Assembly (NCBI RefSeq): GCF_007992455.1
Contig: NZ_BKAH01000003.1
Coordinates: 248,001-312,000, forward strand
DNA: 64,000 nucleotides
Reading direction: 5' to 3'
Origin: Microbacterium saccharophilum
Lineage (GTDB): Bacteria > Actinomycetota > Actinomycetes > Actinomycetales > Microbacteriaceae
Of the stretch, positions 1 to 8,584 are shown one piece after another. The number at the start of each line of letters is the position of its first letter. Position 1 is the first letter of the stretch. The notes beneath the pieces were generated by a model. It had not been told where the DNA came from, made no database searches, and was given only the letters and a program-made list of their open reading frames with translations. The position numbers and the translations under genes were made by a program.

Positions 1-772
1 CCTCCTGCACGGCGAGCTTCAGGTTCGACGACTCCCCGTAGTAGCTGAGGATGACGCCGCCGTTGACGGGCGCGTCGAGGAGGCCCTGGTACTCCTCGTT
101 CGGCGTGAACTCGACGGTCTTGTTGAAGTCCCACGAGGTGATCGTGTAGGGACCGCCGAAGGCGTTGGCGTCGACGATGTCGGCGTCGGGGGTCAGCGCG
201 TCGGCCGCGAAGACCTCGTCATCGACGATGGCGCCCGGGAAGCTCGTCAGGATGAACGGGAAGACCTGGTCGTTCTCCGTCTTGAGCTTGAAGACGACGG
301 TCGTGTCGTCCGGGGTCTCGACGCTGTCGAGGTTGTAGAGGAGGCTCGACGCGCCGTTCGGGTCGGCGATGGCGACGTTGCGGTCGAAGGAGAACTTCAC
401 GTCGGCCGACGTCAGGTCGTTGCCGTTGGCCCACTTCAGACCGGCCGGCAGCGTCACGGTGTACTCGGTCGGGGAGGTGAACTCCGCCGACTCGGCGAGG
501 TCGGGCACGACCTCGGTGCTGTTGTAGTCGGTGTTGACCAGGTACGGGAAGACCTGGGTCTGCACGGCGAGCGAGCCGTTGTCGTAGGAGCCGGCCGGGT
601 CGAGGGTCGTGACCTTGTCGGTCGTGCCGACGATGATGGGCTCGGCCGACGACGCGTCGTCGCCGTTGTTCTGGGCGCCGCCGCCGGCGCAGCCGGCCAG
701 GAGGAGCGCCGAGACGCCGAGCGCCCCGATGGCGAGGCCGGCGCGGCCCCGCGTGCTGTGGTGCAGTGACAT
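1..772 (-). CDS. Peptide ABC transporter substrate-binding lipoprotein (SBP_bac_5 family), 3' part outside the window
   Basis: The left edge cuts this gene; about 257 N-terminal residues are visible. It starts with ATG at 772, preceded by an AGAGGT ribosome site. Residues 1-28 form a lipoprotein signal peptide with lipobox LLAGC (lipidated Cys28). The mature part reads like an extracellular solute-binding protein family 5 member: GTTDKVTTLDPA near the start, LPAGLKWANG and a DVKFSFDR stretch around residue 115. Such proteins capture oligopeptides outside the membrane and pass them to a Dpp/Opp-type permease. No permease gene is visible because the next genes lie outside the window. The substrate cannot be read from the sequence. 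Confidence 0.88.
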   Translation of the reverse strand, partial: MSLHHSTRGRAGLAIGALGVSALLLAGCAGGGAQNNGDDASSAEPIIVGTTDKVTTLDPAGSYDNGSLAVQTQVFPYLVNTDYNSTEVVPDLAESAEFTSPTEYTVTLPAGLKWANGNDLTSADVKFSFDRNVAIADPNGASSLLYNLDSVETPDDTTVVFKLKTENDQVFPFILTSFPGAIVDDEVFAADALTPDADIVDANAFGGPYTITSWDFNKTVEFTPNEEYQGLLDAPVNGGVILSYYGESSNLKLAVQE

Positions 773-821
773 GTGTACCTCTGCTGTGTCGATGACGGTC
801 CCGTCGGCAGACGGGTCCAAC

Positions 822-850
822 TCGCTATCTTTCACCCGACCCGGCCGCAA
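822..850 (-). promoter_or_regulatory. Possible promoter of the substrate-binding protein gene
   Basis: On the minus strand, TTGCGG (845-850) and TAGCGA (822-827) are separated by 17 nt. They lie about 50 nt upstream of the ATG at 772. Both hexamers are imperfect, so this is a pattern match only. Confidence 0.3.
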
Positions 851-896
851 ATCGTGCCTCGCGCCCAATTCGTAACGAGACTGAAACCCGGGGGCC

Positions 897-913
897 GCGG
901 CACCGCGTGCCGC
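897..913 (-). terminator. Short hairpin downstream of malQ
   Basis: GCGGCAC and GTGCCGC form a perfect 7-bp stem with a 3-nt loop, starting 13 nt after the malQ stop. No T-tract follows, so termination is uncertain. Confidence 0.35.
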
Positions 914-925
914 CGGGGCGGCCGA

Positions 926-3100
926 TCAGGCGCGCAGCGCGTCGTCGACCGCGGCCGTGAGGGACAGGAACCGCTCGTTGTGCGCGAGGTCCTCGACGAG
1001 CACCGCCCGCCCGTCGCCGTCGGCGAGCGGGATCTGCCAGTTCGGATACTCCTTGTCGGTCCCGGGCTGGTTCTGGACGCGGCGCTCGCCCACGGCATCC
1101 ACGAGGGCGACGCCGAGCAGCAGCGACGGCGATGCCGTGATGAGGACGTTCAGCGCCTCGATGACCTCCTGCTCGGTCGGCTCTGCCCCGATGAGGCCGC
1201 GCTCGCGGAGGAGCCGCAGCATCGCGCCCCGTTCCGCCGCGGCGTCGGCGAGCGCGTCCTCGACGGACTGCTCGAGCAGGCCCAGGCGCGCGCGCAGCGC
1301 GACGTGCTCGTCGGCGAGGTAGCCGGCGGTGGGGGGCAGGTCGTGCGTGTTGACGGTCGCGAGGAGCTCCCGCCGCCAGCGCTCGGGCGGCCGGGGACCG
1401 TCCTCCTCCTGCTCGAACCACAGGACGCTGGTGCCGAGAATGCCGCGGGCCGACAGGTAGTCGCGCACCCACGGCTCGACGTTGCCGAGGTCCTCGCCGA
1501 TGAGGACGGCCCCCGCGCGGTGCGCCTCGAGGGCGAGCACGCCGATCATCGCCTCGTGGTCGTACCGGACGTAGGTCCCGGCGCCCGCGCCCAGCCCGGT
1601 CGGGATCCACCACAGCCGGAAGAGCCCGATCACGTGGTCGATGCGCAGCGCCCCGGCATGCCGGAGGAGGGTCCGGATCATGTCGCGCAGCGGCGCATAC
1701 CCGGCGCGGGCGAGGGCCGGCGGCAGCCAGGGCGGCTGGTTCCAGTCCTGTCCCTGCTGGTTGTACATGTCGGGGGGCGCCCCGACGGTGATGCCCTGGG
1801 CGTACATGTCGCGCAGCGACCAGGCATCCGACCCCTTGGTGTGCACGCCCACGGCGAGGTCGTGCATGACGCCGATCCGCATGCCGGATGCCGTCGCGGC
1901 GGCCTGCGCCGCGGCGACCTGCTCGTCGGCGATCCACTGCAGCCAGGCGTGGAAGTCGACCCGGTCCGCGAGCGGCGTACGCAGCTCGGCGACGAGCGGC
2001 GAGGAGATGTCCCACGCCGCCGCGGGGCGCTCGGCGCCGGCGGGGAGCGTGTCGGCGAAGTGCTCTTCGAGCGCGCACCAGAGGGCGAAGTCCTGCAGGG
2101 GCTGCCCCTCGCGCCGGAGGAACGCGTCGAGCTCTGCCTGGCGTGCCGCAGAGCGCGGCGCGGCATGGATGAGGGCGAGCGCGGCGCGCTTCGCGGTCCA
2201 GACGGCGTCGCGATCGATGCGCCGGGGGTCGGTGTCGCTCGCCGCGACCGGCGTGCGCGCGTCGTCCACGACGGCCCGGTCCGCGGGGGCCAGGTACGCC
2301 GCCTCGCGGACGTCCTCGGGCCGCACATACAGCGGCGCGAGGAAGCGACGGGTGGCCGGCAGGTACGGCGACGGCTCGATCGGGACCGTGACCTCGGCCG
2401 CGTGGATCGGGTTCACGAGGAGGAAGTCGGCGCCGCGGCGCCCGGCGATCGCCGCGAGATCGGCGAGATCGGCGAAGTCGCCCATGCCCCACGAGTCCTG
2501 CGAGCGCACCGAGTACAGCTGGGCCATGAGGCCCCAGCCGCGGCCACCGCGCCCCGGGCGGCTCGGCGGCTCCGGGAGCCGGTTCGGGGTGACGACGAAC
2601 ACGCAGGATGCCGTGCGGTCGACCTCGCCGCCGCCGAACGGCCGCTGCCAGGCGTGCAGCGTGTGCCAGCCGAGCGGCAGGTCGCCGGGGAGCGGCACCT
2701 GCACCCGCCACACCGTCGTGCCGTCGATCTCGCGCGACTCGGCCTGCTGGTCGGGGATGGACAGGTCGCGCCATGAGCCGTCCTCCAGCGCGACGCTGAG
2801 CGTCACGTCGTGCCCGTCCGCGACGTGCACCGCGATGGTGCCCCCTTCCTGGCGCACGACCGCGGAGGGCGGCAGCAGGCCGCGCCACGGCTCGGCTCGC
2901 ACGGCGGCGAGCGCGTCGTCGATGTCGGCGTCGGTCAGCGGATCGACGCCCATCGCGCGCAGCACGGCGCGGAGCGTCGCGGCGGGCACGGTGACCTGTT
3001 CGCCGAAGAACGACCAGTACTGCGTCGCGACGCCGTGCGCCTCGGCGAGCGCCGTCAGCGCGGGGCTCGGTCGGTCGGGGGATGCAGGGTTGTCGCTCAT
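926..3100 (-). CDS. malQ: 4-alpha-glucanotransferase (amylomaltase)
   Basis: The enzyme (724 aa, GH77) moves alpha-1,4-glucan segments between maltodextrins in the cytoplasm. The catalytic core is clear: RIDHVIGLFR carries the predicted nucleophile Asp488, GEDLG carries the acid/base Glu536, and NTHDLPP follows. The first ~150 residues form the extra N-terminal domain usual in actinobacterial MalQ. Upstream come MAQLYSVRSQDSWGMGDF and NPIHA, typical of the family. The ATG at 3100 begins MSDNPASPD, and GGAAGG lies just upstream. It is monocistronic; the upstream cca gene ends 237 nt away. No other maltodextrin genes are in the window. Confidence 0.96.
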   Translation of the reverse strand: MSDNPASPDRPSPALTALAEAHGVATQYWSFFGEQVTVPAATLRAVLRAMGVDPLTDADIDDALAAVRAEPWRGLLPPSAVVRQEGGTIAVHVADGHDVTLSVALEDGSWRDLSIPDQQAESREIDGTTVWRVQVPLPGDLPLGWHTLHAWQRPFGGGEVDRTASCVFVVTPNRLPEPPSRPGRGGRGWGLMAQLYSVRSQDSWGMGDFADLADLAAIAGRRGADFLLVNPIHAAEVTVPIEPSPYLPATRRFLAPLYVRPEDVREAAYLAPADRAVVDDARTPVAASDTDPRRIDRDAVWTAKRAALALIHAAPRSAARQAELDAFLRREGQPLQDFALWCALEEHFADTLPAGAERPAAAWDISSPLVAELRTPLADRVDFHAWLQWIADEQVAAAQAAATASGMRIGVMHDLAVGVHTKGSDAWSLRDMYAQGITVGAPPDMYNQQGQDWNQPPWLPPALARAGYAPLRDMIRTLLRHAGALRIDHVIGLFRLWWIPTGLGAGAGTYVRYDHEAMIGVLALEAHRAGAVLIGEDLGNVEPWVRDYLSARGILGTSVLWFEQEEDGPRPPERWRRELLATVNTHDLPPTAGYLADEHVALRARLGLLEQSVEDALADAAAERGAMLRLLRERGLIGAEPTEQEVIEALNVLITASPSLLLGVALVDAVGERRVQNQPGTDKEYPNWQIPLADGDGRAVLVEDLAHNERFLSLTAAVDDALRA

Positions 3101-3337
3101 GGTCGTCCCTTCCGCGGCTGCTCCTCATCCTGCCAGGACGCCGCCGCCGGCGGCGAGGCGCCCGGCCGTGAGTACCGCGCGCCGTGCCGGCCGTCGCCGC
3201 CCACGGGCGCCCCGCGCACAGCGAACCGCAGGATCGAGTGTGACGGGTGAGGCCCACGAGGCTCAGGAGTCCCACGGGTCACAGTCCATCCTGCAGTTCG
3301 CACCGCGCGGGCGCGGCGCATGCGGGACGACGTGCCG

Positions 3338-4765
3338 TCAGGCGCGGGTCGCCCACCAGGCGCGCAGGCGCTGCTCCGCGGCCTCCGGGCCGATGACGCC
3401 CTCGTCGAGGCGCACATCGAGGAGGAACCGGTACGCCTGACCCACTTCGGGGCCGGGTGGGATGCCGAGGATCTCCTGGATGCGGTTGCCGTCGAGCTCG
3501 GGCCGCATCGCCTGGAGCTCCTCCTGCTCGGCGAGCTCCGCGATCCGCCGCTCGATGTCGTCGTACGCCGACGCCAGTCGCGCGGCCTTGCGGCGGTTGC
3601 GCGTCGTGACGTCGGCGCGGGTCAGGATGTGCAGTCGCTCGAGCTCGGGCCCCGCGTCACGGACGTACCGGCGGACGGCCGAGTCGGTCCAGGCGCCCTC
3701 CGCGTAGCCGAAGAACCTCAGGTGCTGCTCGATGAGCTGCGTCACCGAGGAGATCGTGTCGCCGTCGAAGCGCAGGGCCTGCAGGCGCTTGCGCGCCATC
3801 CGCGCGCCCTTCACGTCGTGGTGGTGGAAGCTGACGCCGCCGGCGGGCTCCAGCTTCCGGGTCGCCGGCTTGCCGATGTCGTGCAGGAGCGCGGCGAGGC
3901 GGAGCGTGACGTCGGGGGCCGCCCCGGGGTTCCGCTCGCGCTCCAGGTCGATGGCCTGGCGCAGCACCGTGAGGGAGTGCTCGTACACGTCCTTGTGATG
4001 GTGGTGCTCGTCGACCTCGAGGCGCAGCGCCGGCACCTCGGGGAGGAACAGCTCGATGAGACCCGTCTCGACGAGGATCCGGATGCCGCGATCCGGCGCA
4101 TCGGTCTGCAGCAGCTTGACGAGCTCGCCCTGGATGCGCTCCGGGCTGACGATCACGAGCGTCTCGCGCAGGCGCTCGACCGCCTCGAGCACCTCCGGCG
4201 CGGGGTCGAAGCCGAGCTGGGCCGCGAAGCGCGCGGCGCGGAGCATCCGCAGCGGATCGTCGCCGAAGCTCACGGCCGGGTCGACGGGTGTCCGCAGCGT
4301 CCCGGCGACGAGGTCCTCCACGCCGCCGGCGGGGTCGACGAGGGCGGGCCCGGGCACGCGGAGCGCCATCGCGTTGACGGTGAAGTCCCGGCGGCGGAGG
4401 TCGTCCTCGAGCGTGTCGCCGAACTCGACGGTGGGTTTGCGGGTGACGCCGTCGTAGCTGTCGGCGCGATACGTCGTGATCTCGACCTGCTCGCCGCGGA
4501 CCCGCGCGCCGATGGTGCCGAAGGCGCGACCGATGTCCCAGTGCGCGCTCGCGAGGGGCTTCACGATCCGCAGGATGTCGTCGGGCCGCGCGTCGGTCGT
4601 GAAGTCGAGGTCGTTCGTCAGACGTCCGAGCAGCGCGTCGCGCACCGGACCGCCCACGACGGCGAGTTCGAAACCGGCGGTCGCGAAGGCCTCGCCGAGG
4701 CTCGCCACGACGGGCGAAGCGGCCAGGGCGCCCAGACGCGCGAGTCCCTCGGCCATGTTGAGCAT
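3338..4765 (-). CDS. cca: CCA tRNA nucleotidyltransferase
   Basis: The protein (475 aa) adds or repairs the 3' CCA end of tRNAs. The class II polymerase head is visible: GGPVRD followed by DLDFTTDA, whose Asp pair binds the metals, then RRRDFTVNA. The RNA-binding region follows (FDPAPEVLEAVERL), and the C-terminal half carries an HD domain (LAALLHDIGKP). Three in-frame ATGs are available (4792, 4765, 4756). I chose 4765 because TAGGCT lies exactly 7 nt upstream, fitting a leaderless mRNA, and because family members start close to the MAEGLARLG segment. The 4792 ATG would overlap the upstream stop (TGATG) and allow coupled translation, so an internal promoter and read-through may both operate. 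Confidence 0.93.
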   Translation of the reverse strand: MLNMAEGLARLGALAASPVVASLGEAFATAGFELAVVGGPVRDALLGRLTNDLDFTTDARPDDILRIVKPLASAHWDIGRAFGTIGARVRGEQVEITTYRADSYDGVTRKPTVEFGDTLEDDLRRRDFTVNAMALRVPGPALVDPAGGVEDLVAGTLRTPVDPAVSFGDDPLRMLRAARFAAQLGFDPAPEVLEAVERLRETLVIVSPERIQGELVKLLQTDAPDRGIRILVETGLIELFLPEVPALRLEVDEHHHHKDVYEHSLTVLRQAIDLERERNPGAAPDVTLRLAALLHDIGKPATRKLEPAGGVSFHHHDVKGARMARKRLQALRFDGDTISSVTQLIEQHLRFFGYAEGAWTDSAVRRYVRDAGPELERLHILTRADVTTRNRRKAARLASAYDDIERRIAELAEQEELQAMRPELDGNRIQEILGIPPGPEVGQAYRFLLDVRLDEGVIGPEAAEQRLRAWWATRA

Positions 4766-4772
4766 GCGTTCG

Positions 4773-4778
4773 AGCCTA
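4773..4778 (-). promoter_or_regulatory. -10 hexamer TAGGCT of cca (leaderless type)
   Basis: TAGGCT on the minus strand lies 7 nt before the ATG at 4765, and no ribosome site fits between. No -35 match is visible. Confidence 0.45.
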
Positions 4779-4791
4779 CCGGCGGGCGCCA

Positions 4792-6315
4792 TCACCCCCA
4801 GGCGAGGAACCCGGTGAACAGGAGCTCCCGCACCCGCGGCAGGAGGTCGGCGGACAGCGCCGCGGCATCCGCCTCGAGGAGGTCGGCGATCGCGGAGATG
4901 AGCACCCCCACCGGCAGGTCGCCGTCGCACGCGCCCACGAGCGCGGCGAGGGCGGGGTCGACCTGCACCGTGCGGGCGAAGCCGCCGCCCTGCCGCAACT
5001 CGATGACGCTCGGCGCCTCCGCTCCCGGCAGGTGATGCCGCGCCTCGGTGACGTCGTCGGCGACGGTGAGCACGGCGCGGGCGAGCGCCTCGTCGTCGGT
5101 GCGCGCGAGACGGTCCCAGGCGGTGAGCGCCGCGCCCTGATGGATGCCCAGGGCGTCCCCGACGCCCTGCGTGATCCGCTCGTACCGCGCGAGGGTCGGC
5201 TCGTCCTCCGCCCGGCGCAGCAGGAGATACCCGAACCCGATGGCCGTCACCTCGCGATCCGCGAAATCGGCCAGCCATGCCTCGACGAGCCGGGCGTACG
5301 CCGGAGAACCGGGCGCCGTGCCGCCGTCGCGCACCCACAGCTCCGCATAGGCGAGGGGATCGAGGAGCTCCCGCTCCACGACCCAGGCGTCCAGCGGCAC
5401 GGGCGAGGCCGCGACCCACTCCCGCACGCGGTCGAGACCGTCGGCGCCCGTCCGGTACTCCCAGTTGCCGAGCAGCTGCGCGGTGCCGCCGAGTGCGAGC
5501 ACCTGCCCGACGCCGCGCACGAACGCCGCGACGAGATCGTCTCCGGCCATGCCGCCGTCACGGTACTCGTACTCCGGAACGCCCTCGACGCGCGGGGTGA
5601 TGACGAACGGCGGGTTGGAGACCACCCGGTCGAACAGCTCGCCGGCGACCGGCTCGAAGAGGCTGCCGAGACGCACCTCGATGCCGTCGACGTCGTTGAG
5701 GAGGGCGTTGAGGGCCGTGAACGCCAGGGCGCGCGCCGAGACGTCGGTCGCCACGACCCGGTCGACCGTGCGGCGCGCGCGCAGCGCCTGGATGCCGCAT
5801 CCCGTGCCGACATCCAGCGCGAGCCCCGCGTGACCGGGCAGCTGCAGGCCGGCGAGCGTGAGCGATGCTCCGCCGACGCCCAGCACGTGGCCGGTCGGCA
5901 GGGCCCCGCCGATCGCAGCTTCGTCGAGGTCGCTCGCGATCCACCACTGCCCCGCGCCGCGCGCGTCGGCGAAGTCCTGCGGGCGTACGAGCGCCGTCGC
6001 GCGCACGGTGTCGCCGTCCCGGTCGGCGAGACCCAGCGCGGCGAGTCCCTCCGCGCCGAGCGACGGCAGGGCGGCGTCCACCGCCGCCCTCGGGGCGGGA
6101 GCGCCGAGGAAGAGCAGGCGGCACAGCACGGCGAGGGCATCCGTGCGCTCGCCCAGGGCGGCGAGCGCGGGCCCGTGCAGGCCGTGGCCGATCGCCTCGT
6201 CGGCGAGCGACCCCCACGCGCCGCGGACGGCGTCGGCGGTGTATCCCGCGGACGTCAGGTCCGCCCGCAATGCGGCGACGAGGGCGGGATGGGGAGTCGC
6301 GGGTGCAGAGGTCAC
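4792..6315 (-). CDS. Class I SAM-dependent methyltransferase with N-terminal DUF7059-like domain
   Basis: The protein has 507 aa. An N-terminal domain of about 150 residues precedes a Rossmann methyltransferase domain: LALDVGTGCGIQALRA (motif I, SAM binding), VVATDVSARAL (motif II) and VVSNPPFVI (motif IV). The NPPF tetrad is typical of enzymes that methylate exocyclic amino groups of bases in RNA or DNA, or Gln in release factors, such as the HemK and RlmG families. The C-terminal ~200 residues match no domain I can name. The substrate is unknown. The GTG at 6315 begins VTSAPATPHP. It diverges from the DUF6049 gene and abuts cca downstream. A link to RNA maturation with cca is only positional. 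Confidence 0.8.
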   Translation of the reverse strand: MTSAPATPHPALVAALRADLTSAGYTADAVRGAWGSLADEAIGHGLHGPALAALGERTDALAVLCRLLFLGAPAPRAAVDAALPSLGAEGLAALGLADRDGDTVRATALVRPQDFADARGAGQWWIASDLDEAAIGGALPTGHVLGVGGASLTLAGLQLPGHAGLALDVGTGCGIQALRARRTVDRVVATDVSARALAFTALNALLNDVDGIEVRLGSLFEPVAGELFDRVVSNPPFVITPRVEGVPEYEYRDGGMAGDDLVAAFVRGVGQVLALGGTAQLLGNWEYRTGADGLDRVREWVAASPVPLDAWVVERELLDPLAYAELWVRDGGTAPGSPAYARLVEAWLADFADREVTAIGFGYLLLRRAEDEPTLARYERITQGVGDALGIHQGAALTAWDRLARTDDEALARAVLTVADDVTEARHHLPGAEAPSVIELRQGGGFARTVQVDPALAALVGACDGDLPVGVLISAIADLLEADAAALSADLLPRVRELLFTGFLAWG

Positions 6316-6436
6316 CGGTCCATTCAATCGCGTCGATCCGGCTCCGCGCGGCCCGTCACGGGGAGCGCTCAGGGCCGGGACCATAGAATCGCACCTGATC
6401 GTGCGGTCATGGATCGCACAGGAGTGAATCCCCGCC

Positions 6437-8584
6437 ATGACCCTGACTTCGCCTTCATCGGGCCCGCGTGCCGCGCGCCCGCGGCGTGCGACGCGCACGC
6501 GCCTCGCGGCCGCGGTCGCGGTGATCCTGGCCCTCGTCGCGTCACCGCTCGCTGCCGTCGCCGCCGGGCCGCCCGCCAGCCCGCCCCTGACGTTCGCGAT
6601 GGGTCCGCGGGGAGACGGCGTCGTCGCCGACGGGCAGAGCCTCATCGTCTCCCTCACGGCGGGCAATCCCACCGATTCGACGGTGGCGGCCGGGGATGTC
6701 ACGATCGCGATCGGACGCGACGCGCTGGCCACCCGCGATTCCCTGGACGCGTGGCTCGGCGACGAGCGACCGCCACTGCCGCTCACACCGATCGCGACGA
6801 CGACGATCGATTCGCTCGCCGCGCACGGCGCGCGCACCACGACGATCGCCATCGAATCCGCCTCCACCGGCGTCGACGGCCTGGCGCCGGGCGTGTACCC
6901 GCTCCTGGCGACCTACGCCTCGGCCCAGGGGGAACTCACGTCCGCCAGCGTCATCACGGTCCCGGATGCGGGTGCCGCACCGGCCGACATCGCCGTCGTC
7001 GTCCCGATCACGGCCGGGGCGCTGAGCGACGGACTGCTCACGGCGGACCAGCTCCGCGAGCTCACCGCCGACGGGGGGACGCTGCGCGACCAGCTCGACG
7101 CCGTGGCCGGCACGGCCGCCGTCCTCGCCATCGATCCCGCCCTCCCGGCGGCCATCCGGGTCCTCGGCGAGTCCGCGCCCCCCGCAGCCGTCAGCTGGCT
7201 CGACGAACTGCTGGCCCTGCCGAACTCGCGGTTCGCACTGCAGTTCGGCGACGCCGACCTGGCATCGCAGATCGCCGCGGGGCTGGGCCGCCCACTCTCC
7301 CCCCTGCCCCTCACCTCCTACCTGGATGCGGCGAACTTCACCGGCACCGCCGCCTCCCCGGAGCCGAGCCCGACCCCCGGCAGTGCGGCGTCCCTCCCCG
7401 ACCTCGAGGCGCTCACCGGCATCGGGGCCTCCGCGGGGACGATCTTCTGGCCCGCGAGCGGCACCGCGGGGGCGGAGACCGTCGCGGCACTGGGCGACGT
7501 CGCCCCCGACGGGGCAGCATCCCTCACGCTCGTCCCCTCCAGCGTGACGACCGCGGCGGGCGCGGTGCCCGCGCGCGCCGTGGCCGGCGACGCGCAGCTG
7601 CTCGTCTACGACGCGGCCGTCTCGGAGGCGCTGCAGACCGCCGCCGCGACCGAGGATGCCGTTCCCCGCGCCGCCGCGCAGGCCGCCGCGGCCGCCTACG
7701 CCCAGGCAGCCGGCCGCGAAGCCCCCGGCGCCACGCTGCTCGTGACCGTCGACCGCGGCGCCGACCGCTCCCGCGCCGCCCTGCACGATGCCATCGCGAC
7801 CGCGACGGGGCTTCCGGGCCGCTCGGCGGTGACCCTGCGCGAGGTCCTCGCCGGCACGCCGGCCACCGTCGACCTGCAGTCGGTGCAGCCCGACGTCGCG
7901 CGCGTCGCCGCGCTCCGCGCGTTCCAGGACGACGAGACCGAGCTGACGGCGTTCGCGACGATCCTCGCCGACCCGACCCTGATCACGGGAGCCGAGCGGG
8001 CCGCCGTGCTGCAGCTCCTCGGCAACGGCTGGCGGGGAGAGCTCGCGTCGTGGGGCGACGCCGTGGCCGACCACCGCGCGCAGACCCAGGACACGCTCGG
8101 CGCGGTGGCGATCGTCCGCGCCGGCGACAAGACGCTGCTCGGGTCGGCCGCGCCGATGCGCTTCTCGATCCGCAACGATCTGCGCTGGCCCGTCTCGCTC
8201 GTCCTCATCGCAGCGCCCAACGACGCGCGCCTCGTCGTGCAGCGGACCACCCCGGTCGACGCCGAGGCGGCGCAGAACACCCGCGCCGAGGTACGCGTCG
8301 AAGCCCGCGTGGGCTCCGGGGAGTCCACGATCGACCTGCAGCTGCGGAGCCCGTCGATGGTCGCCATCGGCGAGCCGGTCGCGGTCGGCGTCAGCGTGCG
8401 AGCCGAGTGGGAGTCGGTGGGCGTCATCGTCATGGCCGTCCTCGTCGCCGGTCTCCTGGTCTTCGGCGTCATCCGGACCGTGCTGCGGATGCGGCGGCGG
8501 CGCGCGGCGGCACCCGACGAGGCCACGGCCGACGAAGCCGCGCCGCACTCCACCGACGAAGCCACCGAGGACGCCGATGTCTAG
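6437..8584 (+). CDS. DUF6049 family membrane-anchored protein (homologue of mycobacterial Rv3909)
   Basis: This 715-aa protein is predicted to be exported. Residues ~20-43 form a signal sequence ending in AVAAGPP, a large Ala/Asp-rich extracellular region follows, and one C-terminal membrane helix (VIVMAVLVAGLLVFGVIRTV, about residues 655-677) precedes a basic then acidic cytoplasmic tail. Its place directly before murJ is conserved across Actinobacteria. Its role is unproven, but the context points to cell-envelope work. AGGAG at 6420-6424 serves the ATG. The murJ ATG overlaps its last 8 nt, so the two are translationally coupled. A TAGAAT at 6384-6389 may be the promoter -10. Confidence 0.82.
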   Translation: MTLTSPSSGPRAARPRRATRTRLAAAVAVILALVASPLAAVAAGPPASPPLTFAMGPRGDGVVADGQSLIVSLTAGNPTDSTVAAGDVTIAIGRDALATRDSLDAWLGDERPPLPLTPIATTTIDSLAAHGARTTTIAIESASTGVDGLAPGVYPLLATYASAQGELTSASVITVPDAGAAPADIAVVVPITAGALSDGLLTADQLRELTADGGTLRDQLDAVAGTAAVLAIDPALPAAIRVLGESAPPAAVSWLDELLALPNSRFALQFGDADLASQIAAGLGRPLSPLPLTSYLDAANFTGTAASPEPSPTPGSAASLPDLEALTGIGASAGTIFWPASGTAGAETVAALGDVAPDGAASLTLVPSSVTTAAGAVPARAVAGDAQLLVYDAAVSEALQTAAATEDAVPRAAAQAAAAAYAQAAGREAPGATLLVTVDRGADRSRAALHDAIATATGLPGRSAVTLREVLAGTPATVDLQSVQPDVARVAALRAFQDDETELTAFATILADPTLITGAERAAVLQLLGNGWRGELASWGDAVADHRAQTQDTLGAVAIVRAGDKTLLGSAAPMRFSIRNDLRWPVSLVLIAAPNDARLVVQRTTPVDAEAAQNTRAEVRVEARVGSGESTIDLQLRSPSMVAIGEPVAVGVSVRAEWESVGVIVMAVLVAGLLVFGVIRTVLRMRRRRAAAPDEATADEAAPHSTDEATEDADV

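Noticed and set aside
773..2776. A 667-codon open frame opposite malQ
   Set aside because: Its translation is Arg/Gly/Pro-rich with no domain. The minus-strand malQ has full catalytic motifs. Such antisense frames are normal at this GC content.
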